A stretch of 64,000 bases of DNA from Hasllibacter sp. MH4015 (GTDB lineage: Bacteria > Pseudomonadota > Alphaproteobacteria > Rhodobacterales > Rhodobacteraceae): NCBI RefSeq assembly GCF_020177575.1, contig NZ_JAHTBK010000001.1, positions 372,001 to 436,000 on the forward strand, given 5' to 3'. The notes beneath the pieces were generated by a model, which was given only the letters and a program-made list of their open reading frames with translations, was not told the DNA's origin and ran no database searches. Shown here one piece after another: positions 1 to 10,007 of the stretch (position 1 is its first letter; every line of letters starts with the position of its first letter). The position numbers and the translations under genes were made by a program.

Positions 1-840
1 CTGGCCGTTGCCCTTTGCGCGCTGCTGGTGAGCGGCCCGGCGCTGGCACAGGACCAGACGCTGGCCGACATCCGGCAGGAATTGTCGCTCGTCTACGTGG
101 AAATCCAGCGCCTGCGCGCGGAATTGAACACGACCGGCAGCGCGTCGGGGTCCGGCGCGTCGGGGACCACACTGGACCGCGTCAACGCAATTGAGGCGGA
201 GGTGCAGCGCCTGACCGCCGCGACCGAGCGTCTGCAACTGGACGTTGATAATGTCGTGCGCGACGGGACGAACCGGATCGGTGACCTTGAATTCCGCCTG
301 TGCGAATTGGAGACGTCTTGCGATATTTCCAGCTTGGGTGAAACGCCGTCCCTGGGCGGTGTCACGCCGTCATCCGCCGGCAGCACGCCCGCCGCGCCGA
401 CGGCTGGGGGGGAGGTCACGGCCACGCCCCTGCCGCAGGCCGGGACAGGCAACCTTGCCGTGGCGGAGCAGAGCGATTTTGACAGGGCGCGCGCCGCATT
501 CGATGCGGGCAACTTCGCCGATGCCGTCACCCTGTTCGAGACCTTCACGGAGACTTATCCGGGCGGCCCCCTTTCGGCGGAGGCGCATTTCCTGCGCGGC
601 CAGGCGGAGGTGAACCAGGGCCGCTGGAACCAGGCCGCGCGCGCGTTCCTGGCCAGTTTCACGGCGCAGCCCGAGGGACAGAGGGCCCCGGCGGCCCTGA
701 CCTCCCTTGGCGTGGCCCTGGCGCAGATCGGGCAGACGGATGAGGCGTGCCTGACGCTGGCGGAGGTTGCGGTGCGTTATCCCGGCACCGCGGCTGTGGC
801 CGAAGCACAGGCCGAACGCGGGCGCCTGGGCTGCCAGTGA
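1..840 (+). CDS. cpoB: Cell division coordinator CpoB/YbgF, 5' truncated by window
   Basis: The reading frame is open from base 1. It starts inside a signal peptide (ALLVSGPALA, then mature QDQ), so the true start lies upstream and a GTG at 28 should not be taken as the start. The mature part has an N-terminal coiled coil (the YbgF trimerisation region), a Ser/Gly/Pro/Ala-rich linker, and C-terminal TPR repeats beginning near 'FDRARAAFDAGNFADAVTLF'. In the family this periplasmic protein links the Tol-Pal system to peptidoglycan synthesis at division. Its stop overlaps the tilS start, as expected at the distal end of a tol-pal operon lying to the left of the window. Confidence 0.9.
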   Translation: MAVALCALLVSGPALAQDQTLADIRQELSLVYVEIQRLRAELNTTGSASGSGASGTTLDRVNAIEAEVQRLTAATERLQLDVDNVVRDGTNRIGDLEFRLCELETSCDISSLGETPSLGGVTPSSAGSTPAAPTAGGEVTATPLPQAGTGNLAVAEQSDFDRARAAFDAGNFADAVTLFETFTETYPGGPLSAEAHFLRGQAEVNQGRWNQAARAFLASFTAQPEGQRAPAALTSLGVALAQIGQTDEACLTLAEVAVRYPGTAAVAEAQAERGRLGCQ

Positions 841-2111
841 CCGAAACGCTGGCCGCGCATTTCGCGGGCCAGATGGGCCAGCTCCTTGGTCCGCATTTTC
901 CCGAACTTATTGGCCTTGCCGTGTCGGGCGGCGGGGACAGCATGGCGATGCTGACGCTTGCCCATGATTGGGCGCGCAGGTTTGGTGTCGGCCTGCACGT
1001 CGTCAGCGTCGACCACGGGCTGCGGCCCGAAAGCGCTGCCGAGGCTGCATTGGTGGCAAGGGAATGCGCGAGCCTGGGCCATTCCCACGACATCCTGCGC
1101 TGGACATGGGATGGGGAGGGGAACCTGCAAGACGCGGCGCGGCGCGCGCGGCTTTCGCTGATCGACGGCTGGCGGGGGGACATTCGACACGTACTGTTCG
1201 CCCACACGCAGGACGATGTGGCGGAAACCTTCCTGATGCGGCTTGCGCGCGGGTCGGGCGTGGACGGGCTGTCTGCGATGGCCGCGCAGCGGCACGTGCG
1301 GTTGAATGCGACCGATGCGGGGTTCACGGTAATCCGCCCGCTCCTTACCGTGTCGCGCGCGGCGTTGCGGCACCATATCGACGTCCTGAAGGTGCCTTAC
1401 GTGGACGATCCGTCGAACGACGATCCCCGCTTCGACCGTGTAAAAGCGCGCGCCGTTCTATCTGAACTGGGGATCGACACCGGGACGCTGGCCGATACCG
1501 CGCGCCGGATGGAACGGGCGGGCACCGCATTGCGCGCCCGCGCCGCCGAGGTCGCGCGCCACGCGGTCCGCCCCGAATTGGTGAATGGATGCCCCACGGG
1601 CAGCCTTCTGATCGAGCGCGGCGCCTTGGGCGAATGTGATCGCGAAACGCAGATGCGGCTTCTGTCCGGCGCGTTGCGATGGGTGGCGTCCGCTCCGTAC
1701 CGGCCCCGCGCGCAAGGGTTGGAGGGCTTGCTCGACCGGGTGCTTGGCGGCGGCGGCGGCACGCTTCACGGGGCGCAAGTTTCGCTCAACGCGCAGGACA
1801 TCCGCGTCTTCCGGGAATACGAGGCGGTCAAGGACTTGCGTGGCGCGGTCGGCACGCTTTGGGATCGCCGATGGGTCCTGGACGCATCCGACATCGCGGC
1901 GTTGGAGGTCGCGGCTTTGGGCCCGGAGGGATGGCGACAGATCGCGGAAAAACCGGCTGACACCCCGCCCCATGCCGCCGCGCTGGCGCTTCCGGCGGTA
2001 TTCGACGGCACGCGGCTGGTCGCCTGCCCCGCGCTCGGCTTCGGCTCACGGGTCGAAGCGAGGTTCCGCCCGATTGCGGACACTTTCACCCGTTTGCTGG
2101 AATCGCGTTGA
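837..2111 (+). CDS. tilS: tRNA(Ile)-lysidine synthase TilS
   Basis: An ATP-PPi synthetase of 424 residues whose PP-loop signature SGGGDS lies at residues 30-35. TilS attaches lysine to C34 of the CAU-anticodon tRNA-Ile and so switches its decoding from AUG to AUA. The start chosen is the GTG at 837, which overlaps the cpoB stop. The open frame continues further upstream, but that stretch lies inside the cpoB TPR region and has no TilS character. The core after the PP loop ('DHGLRPES', '[20 protein letters not shown]') is typical. The C-terminal part is weakly conserved, as in many alphaproteobacterial TilS proteins. Confidence 0.93.
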   Translation: MTETLAAHFAGQMGQLLGPHFPELIGLAVSGGGDSMAMLTLAHDWARRFGVGLHVVSVDHGLRPESAAEAALVARECASLGHSHDILRWTWDGEGNLQDAARRARLSLIDGWRGDIRHVLFAHTQDDVAETFLMRLARGSGVDGLSAMAAQRHVRLNATDAGFTVIRPLLTVSRAALRHHIDVLKVPYVDDPSNDDPRFDRVKARAVLSELGIDTGTLADTARRMERAGTALRARAAEVARHAVRPELVNGCPTGSLLIERGALGECDRETQMRLLSGALRWVASAPYRPRAQGLEGLLDRVLGGGGGTLHGAQVSLNAQDIRVFREYEAVKDLRGAVGTLWDRRWVLDASDIAALEVAALGPEGWRQIAEKPADTPPHAAALALPAVFDGTRLVACPALGFGSRVEARFRPIADTFTRLLESR

Positions 2112-2184
2112 ACTTGGGGGTGTAGGGCTTATCTTAGTCAGAACGCGCGGTGATCCGCGCCCTACTCTTTTTAGGAGACCTCCC

Positions 2185-4095
2185 TTGGGCAATGCGAGAA
2201 ATGTCGCCTTCTGGGTCATTCTGTTCCTGTTGATCCTGGCCTTGTTCAACCTCTTTTCCGGGGGCCAAAGCCAAGTGAACAGCCGCACGGTGCCCTATTC
2301 CGATTTCGTGGAACAGGTTGAAAACGGGGCGGTTTCTTCGGCCACACTCGATGGCGAAAGCGTTCAGTTCACGACGTCTGAGGGTGTCTTCACCACCGTG
2401 GCCCCCGGCGATGCGGAGCCGACGAATACGCTTTTGACCAACGACGTCCGGATCGAGGCGCGCCCGCAGGAGCAGTCGGGCTTCCTGAGCGTGCTGTCGC
2501 TGTGGCTGCCGGTGCTGGTCCTGATCGGCATCTGGATTTTCTTCATGAACCGGATGCAGGGCGGTGGCCGGGGTGGCGCGATGGGCTTTGGCAAATCCAA
2601 AGCCAAACTGCTGACCGAAAAGCATGGCCGCGTGACCTTCGATGACGTGGCGGGCATCGACGAGGCCAAGGAAGAGCTGGAGGAGATCGTCGAATTCCTG
2701 CGCAATCCGCAGAAGTTCTCGCGCCTTGGCGGCAAAATCCCCAAGGGCGCGCTTCTGGTGGGCCCCCCGGGTACCGGTAAGACGCTTCTGGCCCGCGCCA
2801 TCGCGGGGGAGGCGGGCGTGCCGTTCTTCACCATCTCGGGCTCCGACTTCGTGGAGATGTTCGTGGGTGTGGGTGCATCCCGTGTGCGCGACATGTTCGA
2901 GCAAGCCAAGAAGAACGCGCCTTGTATCGTCTTCATCGACGAGATCGACGCTGTGGGCCGGTCCCGTGGCGTGGGCTACGGCGGCGGTAATGACGAGCGC
3001 GAACAGACGCTGAACCAGCTGCTGGTGGAGATGGACGGGTTCGAGGCCAATGAAGGCATCATCATCGTGGCCGCCACCAACCGCCCCGATGTTCTGGACC
3101 CCGCATTGCTGCGGCCCGGTCGTTTCGACCGCCAGGTGCAGGTGCCGAACCCTGACATCAAGGGCCGCGAGCGCATTCTGGGCGTCCATGCCCGCAAGGT
3201 GCCGCTTGGCCCTGACGTGGACCTGCGCATCATCGCGCGCGGCACCCCCGGTTTCTCGGGCGCTGACCTTGCAAACCTCGTGAACGAGGCGGCGCTGACG
3301 GCGGCCCGCATCTCTCGCCGGTTCGTGACGATGGAGGATTTCGAAAGCGCCAAGGACAAGGTCATGATGGGGGCGGAGCGCCGGTCCATGGTCATGACCG
3401 AGGACGAGAAGAAGCTGACCGCCTATCACGAGGCGGGCCACGCCATCGTTGGCCTGAATGTCCCGGACCATGATCCGATCCACAAGGCGACGATCATCCC
3501 GCGGGGCCGCGCGCTTGGTTTGGTGCTGAGCCTGCCCGAACGCGATCAATTGAGTGTCTCGTACCGGAAATACACGTCCAAGATCGCCATGGCGATGGGC
3601 GGCCGCGTGGCGGAGGAACTGGTTTTCGGCAAGGAGAACATCACCTCGGGTGCTGCGTCCGACATCCAGCAGGTGACACGGATCGCCCGTGCGATGGTGA
3701 CGCAATTCGGCTATGCCGAGGAGCTTGGCTATATCGACTATGCCAACGAGCAGCAGTCGCATCTGGGATCATACGGGGGTGGCACCTCGCACTCCGCCGC
3801 GACCCAGAAGGTGATCGACGACAAGGTCAAGGAACTGGTCGACGAAGGCTATGAGACCGCCAAGCGCATCCTGACCGAAAAGCGCGACGATCTGGAGCGG
3901 CTTGCCCAGGGTTTGCTGGAATACGAAACGCTGACAGGTAAGGAGATCGGCAAGGTCATCGCCGGGGAGCCGCTGAACCGTGGCGACGACGATGATGAGG
4001 CTCCGTCCTCGGGCGGAACGCCGTCCATCACGGCGATCCCGAAGCTGAAGCCCAAAGCCAAGCCTTCGGGCGACATGGAGCCGGAACCGTCCTAA
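2185..4095 (+). CDS. ftsH: ATP-dependent zinc metalloprotease FtsH
   Basis: A membrane-anchored AAA+ protease of 636 residues that degrades misfolded membrane proteins and regulators. Two transmembrane segments (about 9-24 and 101-120) flank a short periplasmic domain. Walker A GPPGTGKT is at 193-200, Walker B IDEID at 251-255, the second region of homology near 300-316, and the zinc site HEAGH at 415-419. The start is TTG at 2185, preceded by AGGAG with 7 nt spacing. An in-frame extension upstream runs through tilS and was rejected. The C-terminal tail is acidic, then Pro/Lys-rich. The gene is followed directly by a strong intrinsic terminator. Confidence 0.97.
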   Translation: MGNARNVAFWVILFLLILALFNLFSGGQSQVNSRTVPYSDFVEQVENGAVSSATLDGESVQFTTSEGVFTTVAPGDAEPTNTLLTNDVRIEARPQEQSGFLSVLSLWLPVLVLIGIWIFFMNRMQGGGRGGAMGFGKSKAKLLTEKHGRVTFDDVAGIDEAKEELEEIVEFLRNPQKFSRLGGKIPKGALLVGPPGTGKTLLARAIAGEAGVPFFTISGSDFVEMFVGVGASRVRDMFEQAKKNAPCIVFIDEIDAVGRSRGVGYGGGNDEREQTLNQLLVEMDGFEANEGIIIVAATNRPDVLDPALLRPGRFDRQVQVPNPDIKGRERILGVHARKVPLGPDVDLRIIARGTPGFSGADLANLVNEAALTAARISRRFVTMEDFESAKDKVMMGAERRSMVMTEDEKKLTAYHEAGHAIVGLNVPDHDPIHKATIIPRGRALGLVLSLPERDQLSVSYRKYTSKIAMAMGGRVAEELVFGKENITSGAASDIQQVTRIARAMVTQFGYAEELGYIDYANEQQSHLGSYGGGTSHSAATQKVIDDKVKELVDEGYETAKRILTEKRDDLERLAQGLLEYETLTGKEIGKVIAGEPLNRGDDDDEAPSSGGTPSITAIPKLKPKAKPSGDMEPEPS

Positions 4096-4114
4096 CCCGC
4101 ACCTGATAGATCGC

Positions 4115-4146
4115 AAAAGCCCCGACCGACTGGCCGGGGCTTTTTC
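4115..4146. terminator. Intrinsic terminator downstream of ftsH
   Basis: A perfect 10-bp stem (AAAAGCCCCG at 4115-4124 with CGGGGCTTTT at 4135-4144) is followed by a T-run on the plus strand and preceded by an A-run. It can therefore act in both directions, ending ftsH and the convergent methyltransferase gene. Confidence 0.92.
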
Positions 4147-4164
4147 TTGCGTGGCGATGCGCGG

Positions 4165-4719
4165 CTATTTCGTGGCAAGCGCCCAGGCGACAATCGGGAA
4201 ATTGGGATCATTCGTCAGGTCGTCGATTTCGGGGTCGTATTTCGCCCACTTCTTCTGACAATCCCGTTGGGCCGATGGCAGGTTGCCCCACTGCTCTGCC
4301 ATGATCTTGTCCGCGTCAAAGCCGCATTCGATCAGCAGGTTCGTCAATCCGCGCGCGGTCCAGCGGCTGCAATCGACCGGGAAGGCATGGTAGCGCACAT
4401 AGAACGGGGTGCAGACATAGAAGATGCCCCCCTTGTTGAGCATTTTCAGCACATTCTTCGTCGCGGCGTAGGGTCGGTCCAGATGTTCCCAAACCTGGTC
4501 CGCGATCACCATGTCGAACTTGCGCAATTTGCCGGACCCATCCCGAAACGCGTCCTTGCAGATGTCGTAATCGGGGTAGTGGAATTCTTCGAACGTCTTG
4601 AAGTCAAAGCCCTTCCCGAACGCGCCGGAAATCTCCGCGCAGTTGCGCGAGGGCGGGTCAAGCTCGGCGATTAATTCGGTCGCCCGTCGCTTGTAAGCAA
4701 CGCGATTGAGGAAAGCCAT
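4165..4719 (-). CDS. Class I SAM-dependent methyltransferase, substrate unknown
   Basis: A 184-residue protein resembling the Methyltransf_23/11 group. The motif I position reads 'CAEISGAFGKGFDF', a deviant of the usual E/DxGxGxG. The motif II/III region is 'FDMVIADQVWEHLDRP', where the D-x-V-x-x-x-x-V-x-E-H signature is well kept, and 'LKMLNKGGIFYVCTPF' is the post-motif beta strand. It is shorter than most relatives and begins almost directly with the Rossmann core. An AGGGA ribosome site precedes the ATG at 4719. It stands alone, converging on ftsH, so context does not suggest a substrate. Confidence 0.75.
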   Translation of the reverse strand: MAFLNRVAYKRRATELIAELDPPSRNCAEISGAFGKGFDFKTFEEFHYPDYDICKDAFRDGSGKLRKFDMVIADQVWEHLDRPYAATKNVLKMLNKGGIFYVCTPFYVRYHAFPVDCSRWTARGLTNLLIECGFDADKIMAEQWGNLPSAQRDCQKKWAKYDPEIDDLTNDPNFPIVAWALATK

Positions 4720-4772
4720 TGCGTGTCCCTACTGCTCTGCCGGGCCGCGTGGGCGCGGCGTTCTGGTTGTTG

Positions 4773-4800
4773 GGGTCCGTGAACCATCCGCCACGGACCC
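4773..4800 (-). other. Perfect hairpin downstream of the coiled-coil gene
   Basis: GGGTCCGTG (4773-4781) pairs exactly with CACGGACCC (4792-4800), with a 10-nt loop. It lies 10 bp past the stop of the minus-strand coiled-coil gene. No T-run follows on either strand, so it is more likely an mRNA 3'-end stabiliser or a rho-dependent site than a classical intrinsic terminator. Confidence 0.5.
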
Positions 4801-4809
4801 GGGCGTTCA

Positions 4810-5100
4810 TCAGCCCATGAACTTCTTGCGGGCCTCGGACATGGATTTCTCCATCTCATTCCACGCCTTCTGCATGGAGGCCTGGATGTCCTGTGCGGCG
4901 TCCATGTTGGCTTTGCCAAGCTCTTCCATATGCTTCTCGGCGTGTTTGCGTTGTTCGTTCAACGCTTCCATCTGCTTGACCATCTGAGCCTGTCCCGCCG
5001 CGCCGGCATCGGCCATCTTGGCCTGCATCTTGGACATCTCCTCGGCCCATTTGTCCATCTGCGCCTTGGCTTGCGCCATGAAATCCTTGGGGTCTTGCAT
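4810..5100 (-). CDS. Small coiled-coil protein, function unknown
   Basis: A 96-residue, highly charged, alpha-helical protein rich in Met, Lys, Ala, Glu and Gln, with heptad-like spacing over nearly all its length (for example 'MDKWAEEMSKMQAKMADAG'). No signal peptide or membrane segment is visible. A strong GGAGGA site lies 8 nt before the ATG, which indicates good translation. The composition loosely resembles phasin-like or helical-bundle proteins, but no diagnostic motif was seen, so no function is assigned. Confidence 0.7.
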   Translation of the reverse strand: MQDPKDFMAQAKAQMDKWAEEMSKMQAKMADAGAAGQAQMVKQMEALNEQRKHAEKHMEELGKANMDAAQDIQASMQKAWNEMEKSMSEARKKFMG

Positions 5101-5223
5101 CGTGTCCGTCCTCCGTCTTGGGTCGTGCGTAGCCTAGCACGCTTTGGTGCCGATGCGGCAATGCCTCTTGAACGTTCGCGCGCGCTGTCGTCACTTGTGC
5201 CACGCTCAATGGGGGAATGCAGG

Positions 5224-5823
5224 ATGCCAGCACTCAAGCCGACCGATTTCCAGGCGACGGTGGCATGGCTCGGGGTGAACCGGGACCGGACCGCCGCGCT
5301 GGAGACGGACATGCTGGACGCTATGTCGCTGAGCTTCGCGGGGCTGGCGGAGGAAAGCCGCGGGGGCCTGACGCGCCCGTCCTGTAGCCGCGTTACGTCG
5401 CAACATCCACGCGGGACGGAAATACGCAATACGCGACAGATCTGTATCGTGTCGGAAGAAGAGGTGGCGGCCATCGCCGCCGATATGGGGTTGCCCGATC
5501 TTCATCCGTCGCTGATCGGCGCGTCGATCATGGTGGCGGGTCTGCCGGACTTCACGCATCTTCCGCCGTCGTCCCGACTTCAGGACGTGGATAGCGGTGC
5601 GACTTTGGTGGTGGATATGGAGAACCGCCCCTGCGTACTGCCGGGAAAGCCGATCGAGGCGGCCCATCCGGGATATGGGAAACGGTTCAAGCCAGCCGCG
5701 ATGGGGCGGCGCGGCGTGACGGCATGGGTTGAACGGGAGGGCACGATCCGCGTTGGATCAACACTGCGCCTGCACGTTCCCGACCAGCCGGTCTGGACGC
5801 ATCTGGACGAGGTCCGGGGTTAA
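5224..5823 (+). CDS. MOSC domain-containing protein
   Basis: A 199-residue protein matching the MOSC fold of molybdenum-cofactor sulfurase C-terminal domains. The pattern is 'TRQICIVSEEEV...DLHPSLIGASIMVAGLPDFTHLPPSSRL' followed by 'GKPIEAAHPGYGKRFKPAAMGRRGVTAWVEREG'. MOSC proteins usually carry sulfur for, or act in, Mo-cofactor-dependent chemistry. The usual conserved Cys of the family may correspond to the 'RPCVLPGKPI' position. The ATG at 5224 is preferred over the in-frame ATG at 5209 because GGGGGA lies 7 nt upstream of it. The stop overlaps the stop of the convergent 28-codon ORF. Confidence 0.82.
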   Translation: MPALKPTDFQATVAWLGVNRDRTAALETDMLDAMSLSFAGLAEESRGGLTRPSCSRVTSQHPRGTEIRNTRQICIVSEEEVAAIAADMGLPDLHPSLIGASIMVAGLPDFTHLPPSSRLQDVDSGATLVVDMENRPCVLPGKPIEAAHPGYGKRFKPAAMGRRGVTAWVEREGTIRVGSTLRLHVPDQPVWTHLDEVRG

Positions 5824-5906
5824 GCGACGGCAAGCACCGCGATCCCTGCACTCATGCCAAGTGCGAGGCCGGAATAGAGAATAAAGCTGACTGCATGAAA
5901 GCGCAT
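5820..5906 (-). CDS. 28-residue single-pass membrane microprotein
   Basis: Found by reading the gap after the MOSC gene. It has ATG at 5906, TAA at 5820, and the product begins MRFHAVSFILYSGLALGM and ends AGIAVLAVA. After a short basic N-terminus nearly the whole chain is one hydrophobic helix. A strong AGGGGGA ribosome site lies 5 nt upstream of the ATG, which is the main reason to treat it as real. Its stop overlaps that of the convergent MOSC gene. The function is unknown; small hydrophobic proteins of this type often modulate a larger membrane partner. Confidence 0.6.
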   Translation of the reverse strand: MRFHAVSFILYSGLALGMSAGIAVLAVA

Positions 5907-6135
5907 GGTCTTCCCCCTTAGGTGTTGGTCTTCACCCGCAATATCCCGCGGTCTGCCTAATAAACGGTTACCAGAACCCGTTGGTTCCGATTCTTCTTCG
6001 ATTTTCCTTTTGGAAACCCGCGCCCGGGCACATGGCGGGATGCTTTGAGAAAATGTCGGAATTGACCCTGTCCAAGGCAGCCACGCCCGCTATAGGCGAG
6101 TAAGACAAAGACAAATGCGACCGGGAGAGCGCGCC

Positions 6136-7812
6136 ATGGGCTACAAATCCGACATCGAAATCGCCCGCGAGGCGCAGAAGAAACCGATCCAGGACATCGG
6201 AGCGAAGATCGGTATCGAGAGTGCCGATCTGCTGCCCTATGGCCACGACAAGGCGAAAGTCAGCCAGGCGTTCATCAACTCCGTCCAGGATCGTGAGAAC
6301 GGCAAGCTGATCCTGGTGACCGCGATCAACCCGACCCCTGCGGGGGAAGGCAAGACGACGACGACCGTGGGGTTGGGCGACGGCCTGAACCGCATCGGCA
6401 AGAACGCGATGGTGTGTATCCGCGAGGCGTCCCTTGGCCCGAACTTCGGGATGAAGGGCGGGGCGGCCGGCGGCGGCTATGCGCAAGTGGTGCCGATGGA
6501 GGAGATGAACCTCCATTTCACCGGCGACTTCCACGCCATCACTTCGGCCCATTCGCTCCTGTCGGCGATGATCGACAACCACATCTATTGGGGCAATGAG
6601 CTTGAGATTGACGTGCGCCGGGTTGTCTGGCGCCGCGTCGTCGACATGAACGACCGCGCGCTGCGGCAGATCACGGCGTCCCTCGGCGGCGTGGCGAACG
6701 GCTTCCCGCGTGAGGCGGGCTTTGACATTACCGTGGCCTCCGAGGTCATGGCGATCCTGTGCCTCGCCAAGGATTTGAAGGATTTGCAGGAACGTCTGGG
6801 CGCCATGATCGTGGCCTACCGCCGCGACCGGTCGCCGGTCTATGCGCGTGACATCAAGGCCGACGGCGCGATGACGGTGCTCCTGAAGGACGCGATGCAG
6901 CCGAACCTGGTGCAGACGCTGGAAAACAATCCGGCCTTTGTCCATGGCGGGCCGTTTGCCAACATCGCCCATGGCTGCAATTCCGTCATAGCGACGACGA
7001 CGGCCCTGAAACTGGCCGATTACGTGGTGACGGAAGCGGGCTTCGGGGCCGATCTGGGTGCCGAGAAGTTCATGAACATCAAGTGCCGCAAGGCGGGGCT
7101 CGCGCCGTCGGTCGTGGTCTGTGTCGCGACCGTGCGTGCGATGAAGATGAATGGTGGCGTCGCCAAGGCCGATCTGGGTGCGGAGAACGTGGACGCGGTG
7201 AAGGCGGGCTGCCCGAACCTTGGCCGCCATATCGAGAATCTCAAGGGCTTCGGCGTTCCGGTCGTGGTGGCCATCAACCATTTCGTCACCGACACCGATG
7301 CGGAAGTGCAGGCGGTGAAGGATTACGTCGCCGAACAGGGCGCCGAGGCCGTGCTGTCCCGCCATTGGGAGCTTGGGTCCGAAGGCTCCGCGCCGCTGGC
7401 CGAGAAGGTTGTGGAGGTGATCGACCGGGGGGAGGCGGCTTTCGAGACGCTCTACGCCGACGACATGCCGCTCGCCGAGAAAATCCAGACCGTCTGCCGG
7501 AAAATCTACCGCGCGGATGAGGCGGTGATGGACAAGAAGATCCTCGACCAGCTGAAGCTGTGGGAGGAGCAGGGCTATGGCAACTTGCCGGTCTGCATGG
7601 CGAAGACGCAATATTCCTTCACCACCGACCCGAACGAGCGCGGCGCCCCCACGGGCTTCACCATCCCCGTGCGGGAGGTTCGGCTGTCGGCTGGTGCGGG
7701 CTTCATCGTCGCGGTCTGCGGAGAGATCATGACCATGCCCGGCCTGCCGCGCAAACCTTCGGCCGAGGCGATCCACCTCAACGATGACGGCCAGATCGAG
7801 GGCCTGTTCTGA
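6136..7812 (+). CDS. fhs: Formate-tetrahydrofolate ligase
   Basis: A protein of 558 residues, the normal family length. It joins formate and tetrahydrofolate with ATP to give 10-formyl-THF. The ATP-binding P-loop region '[12 protein letters not shown]' is near 66-77. The conserved '[28 protein letters not shown]' block and the '[13 protein letters not shown]' block are intact. ATG 6136 is preferred over an in-frame ATG at 6115 because GGGAG lies 8 nt before it. Its TGA overlaps the folD ATG, so the two enzymes of the 10-formyl/methenyl/methylene-THF branch are translationally coupled. Confidence 0.97.
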   Translation: MGYKSDIEIAREAQKKPIQDIGAKIGIESADLLPYGHDKAKVSQAFINSVQDRENGKLILVTAINPTPAGEGKTTTTVGLGDGLNRIGKNAMVCIREASLGPNFGMKGGAAGGGYAQVVPMEEMNLHFTGDFHAITSAHSLLSAMIDNHIYWGNELEIDVRRVVWRRVVDMNDRALRQITASLGGVANGFPREAGFDITVASEVMAILCLAKDLKDLQERLGAMIVAYRRDRSPVYARDIKADGAMTVLLKDAMQPNLVQTLENNPAFVHGGPFANIAHGCNSVIATTTALKLADYVVTEAGFGADLGAEKFMNIKCRKAGLAPSVVVCVATVRAMKMNGGVAKADLGAENVDAVKAGCPNLGRHIENLKGFGVPVVVAINHFVTDTDAEVQAVKDYVAEQGAEAVLSRHWELGSEGSAPLAEKVVEVIDRGEAAFETLYADDMPLAEKIQTVCRKIYRADEAVMDKKILDQLKLWEEQGYGNLPVCMAKTQYSFTTDPNERGAPTGFTIPVREVRLSAGAGFIVAVCGEIMTMPGLPRKPSAEAIHLNDDGQIEGLF

Positions 7813-8711
7813 TGACAGCGACGAAGATCGACGGCACAGCCTTTGCGGCGGATGTGCGGGCGCAGGTGGCGGAGCATGTCGCGCGCCTGACGTCGGATCA
7901 CGGGATTACGCCGGGCCTGGCGGTGATCCTCGTGGGCGCGGACCCGGCAAGCGAGGTCTATGTCGCCGCCAAGCACAAGCAGACGGTGGAGGTCGGAATG
8001 GCCTCCTTCGAGCATCGGTTGCCCGCCGATACCTCCGAAGACGACCTCTTCGCGTTGATCGACACATTGAATTCCGATGCGTCGGTTCATGGCATCCTGT
8101 GCCAGTTCCCGGTCCCCGATCACCTGGATGAGCGGCGCGTCGTGGCGCGGATCGACCCGGCCAAGGACGTAGATGGGTTGAGCGTCGTGAATGCGGGGTT
8201 GCTGGCCAGTGGCGAGAAGGGGCTCGTGTCCTGTACGCCGCTGGGATGCCTGATGCTGCTGCGGGATCAGGTCGGCGACATGACCGGCAAAGAGGCGGTG
8301 GTGATTGGCCGGTCGAACCTGTTCGGCAAGCCCATGGGCCAGCTTCTGTTGCAGGAGAATTGCACGGTCACGATCGCCCATTCCCGCACGAAGGATCTGG
8401 CGGAGGTGTGCCGCAGGGCCGACATCCTCGTCGCTGCCGTTGGACGGGCGGAGATGGTCCGCGGGGATTGGGTGAAACCCGGTGCGACCGTGATCGACGT
8501 GGGCATCACGCGCATTCCGCATCCCGACAAGCCGGGGAAGACCAAGCTTCTGGGGGATGTGCATTTCGCCGAGGCCGCGGAGGTCGCCGCGGCGATCACG
8601 CCGGTGCCCGGCGGTGTCGGACCCATGACGATCGCGTGCCTTCTGGCCAATACGCTGACCGCGTGCTGCCGCGCGCACGGGCTGGACGAGCCGGAGGGGC
8701 TGACGGCCTAA
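7812..8711 (+). CDS. folD: Bifunctional methylene-THF dehydrogenase / methenyl-THF cyclohydrolase
   Basis: A 299-residue FolD. The catalytic motif YVxxKxK is present ('YVAAKHKQT'), as are the signature '[12 protein letters not shown]', the Rossmann-fold '[18 protein letters not shown]' and the C-terminal '[10 protein letters not shown]'. It interconverts 5,10-methylene-, methenyl- and 10-formyl-THF in the cytosol. The start overlaps the fhs stop (TGATG), giving an fhs-folD operon. The 3' end overlaps the end of the convergent thioesterase gene by a few bases, with no room for a terminator between them. Confidence 0.97.
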   Translation: MTATKIDGTAFAADVRAQVAEHVARLTSDHGITPGLAVILVGADPASEVYVAAKHKQTVEVGMASFEHRLPADTSEDDLFALIDTLNSDASVHGILCQFPVPDHLDERRVVARIDPAKDVDGLSVVNAGLLASGEKGLVSCTPLGCLMLLRDQVGDMTGKEAVVIGRSNLFGKPMGQLLLQENCTVTIAHSRTKDLAEVCRRADILVAAVGRAEMVRGDWVKPGATVIDVGITRIPHPDKPGKTKLLGDVHFAEAAEVAAAITPVPGGVGPMTIACLLANTLTACCRAHGLDEPEGLTA

Positions 8712-9124
8712 ACCGGGATCATCGTACCCTGCAACAGGGCCACGTCGCGGAGGATACCATCCTCCGCCTCCGCCTGAACGGTGCATCGGGTGATCATCAG
8801 CCGACGGCCAGGTTTGACAACCTCCCCCGTCGCGATCAGGCGGCGTCCGGCGGCGGGTGCGATCAGGTTGATCTTCATCTCAACGGTCATGACCTCGGCG
8901 CCCGGCTCCATCAGGGTAAGCGCCGCGTAGCCCGAGGCGCTGTCGCCCAGGGCGAAGCTCGCGCCGGCATGGGCCACGCCATGCTGCTGCCCGATGGCGG
9001 GGCTGATCGGCATCGACAGGACGACACGGCCGCTTGCAATCTCCTCGATCCCCGCCTTGAAGCTGCGCATGAGACCCTGTTTGGCGAAGCTCGCCTCGAT
9101 TGCTGCTTTTGCCGGTGTCATCAT
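8708..9124 (-). CDS. PaaI-family hotdog thioesterase
   Basis: A 138-residue single hotdog domain. '[25 protein letters not shown]' contains the HGG-like motif and the acidic residue used by PaaI/YbgC-type acyl-CoA thioesterases, followed by '[25 protein letters not shown]'. Two adjacent ATG codons (9124 and 9121) are possible starts, with AAGG just upstream. It is transcribed towards folD and shares no operon with it. The substrate is unknown; aryl- or acyl-CoA hydrolysis is the family role. Confidence 0.83.
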   Translation of the reverse strand: MMTPAKAAIEASFAKQGLMRSFKAGIEEIASGRVVLSMPISPAIGQQHGVAHAGASFALGDSASGYAALTLMEPGAEVMTVEMKINLIAPAAGRRLIATGEVVKPGRRLMITRCTVQAEAEDGILRDVALLQGTMIPV

Positions 9125-9182
9125 GTCGCCTTTGCCTGATCCAATGGGTTGCCGGGGTTGAACCTAATTGTGCCAGCCTCAT

Positions 9183-10007
9183 ATGGTTTCGGCCAGCGAC
9201 CCAAGACCAAAAGCCAAAACACTCATGACGATCAAGACCGCAGGCGTGCCCCAGCTGACATACCAGGATTGGGGCATTCGGATCGCAATCGCAGCCATTG
9301 CCAGCCTTCTCTCTGCCCTTGTCGGGCCATTCACGACGTATGAGCAGTTCAGCTTTGTCCAACGGCTCCTGTATTGGGGCGGGCTGATCATGGGGCTGAT
9401 CGTTCCCGCCTGCTATATCCGCAAGGCCGTGTTTGCCCTGGTGCCGGGGCAGATGGTTTGGGTCGACTCGCTGGCGGCGTTTGCGATTGCCCTTTGCCTT
9501 GGTCCACCGGTCTGGGCGTTCAATGCGTTCTTCATGGAATTCGATGTCGCAACGCCGATCGCGCTGATCGAGCATGTCGTGATTGTCTGGGTCATCTGCC
9601 TGATGCCGGTTCTGGTTCGGATCTACATGCGGCGCGGTGCCGAGCGGGTGGAGGGGCATGGCGCCCCCGATGACACGACAGAGCGTCCCTTGCCCACGTT
9701 CCTGCGCCGACTGGACCCGGAGATCCGCGGCGACGTGCAATCGGTGTCCGCGAACGACCGGCAATTGACGGTCACGACCGACAAGGGCACGGGCATTCTT
9801 CGGATGCGGTTCGCCGACGCGCTTGAGGAATTGTCAGAACTGGCGGGCGCTCGCATTCACAGATCCCACTGGGTCGCGCTGGCGGCCATTCAATCGGTGG
9901 AGCCGGTGGGACGCCGCCACGCCGTGACTTTGAAGACGGGAACCGTCCTTCCCGTCAGCCAGAATGGTCTGGCCCCGTTGCGAGAGGCCGGTTGGGTCGA
10001 GGATTAG
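9183..10007 (+). CDS. Membrane protein with C-terminal LytTR DNA-binding domain
   Basis: About four hydrophobic segments fill the N-terminal half ('IRIAIAAIASLLSALVG', 'GGLIMGLIVPACYI', 'SLAAFAIALCLG', 'IALIEHVVIVWVICLMPVLV'). A LytTR-type domain follows over about the last 90 residues ('DVQSVSANDRQLTVTTDKGTG', 'RIHRSHWVALAAI', 'VTLKTGTVLPVSQNG'). The arrangement suggests a membrane-tethered one-component regulator. Start choice is uncertain: ATG 9183, ATG 9225 and a TTG at 9168 are all in frame and none has a clear ribosome site. No histidine kinase lies nearby. The stop overlaps the end of the convergent pdeM gene. Confidence 0.85.
   Translation: MVSASDPRPKAKTLMTIKTAGVPQLTYQDWGIRIAIAAIASLLSALVGPFTTYEQFSFVQRLLYWGGLIMGLIVPACYIRKAVFALVPGQMVWVDSLAAFAIALCLGPPVWAFNAFFMEFDVATPIALIEHVVIVWVICLMPVLVRIYMRRGAERVEGHGAPDDTTERPLPTFLRRLDPEIRGDVQSVSANDRQLTVTTDKGTGILRMRFADALEELSELAGARIHRSHWVALAAIQSVEPVGRRHAVTLKTGTVLPVSQNGLAPLREAGWVED

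Noticed and set aside
2134-3762. 542-codon open frame antisense to ftsH
   Set aside because: A mirror frame of a GC-rich, strongly conserved gene. It has no ribosome site and its His/Arg-rich composition is not protein-like.
1636-4095. A TilS-FtsH fusion read as one frame
   Set aside because: The upstream part is tilS in the wrong frame. A TTG with AGGAG at 2185 gives a normal FtsH.
5968-7776. 602-codon open frame antisense to fhs
   Set aside because: Shadow frame caused by GC bias at third positions of fhs; low-complexity His/Arg/Asp content.
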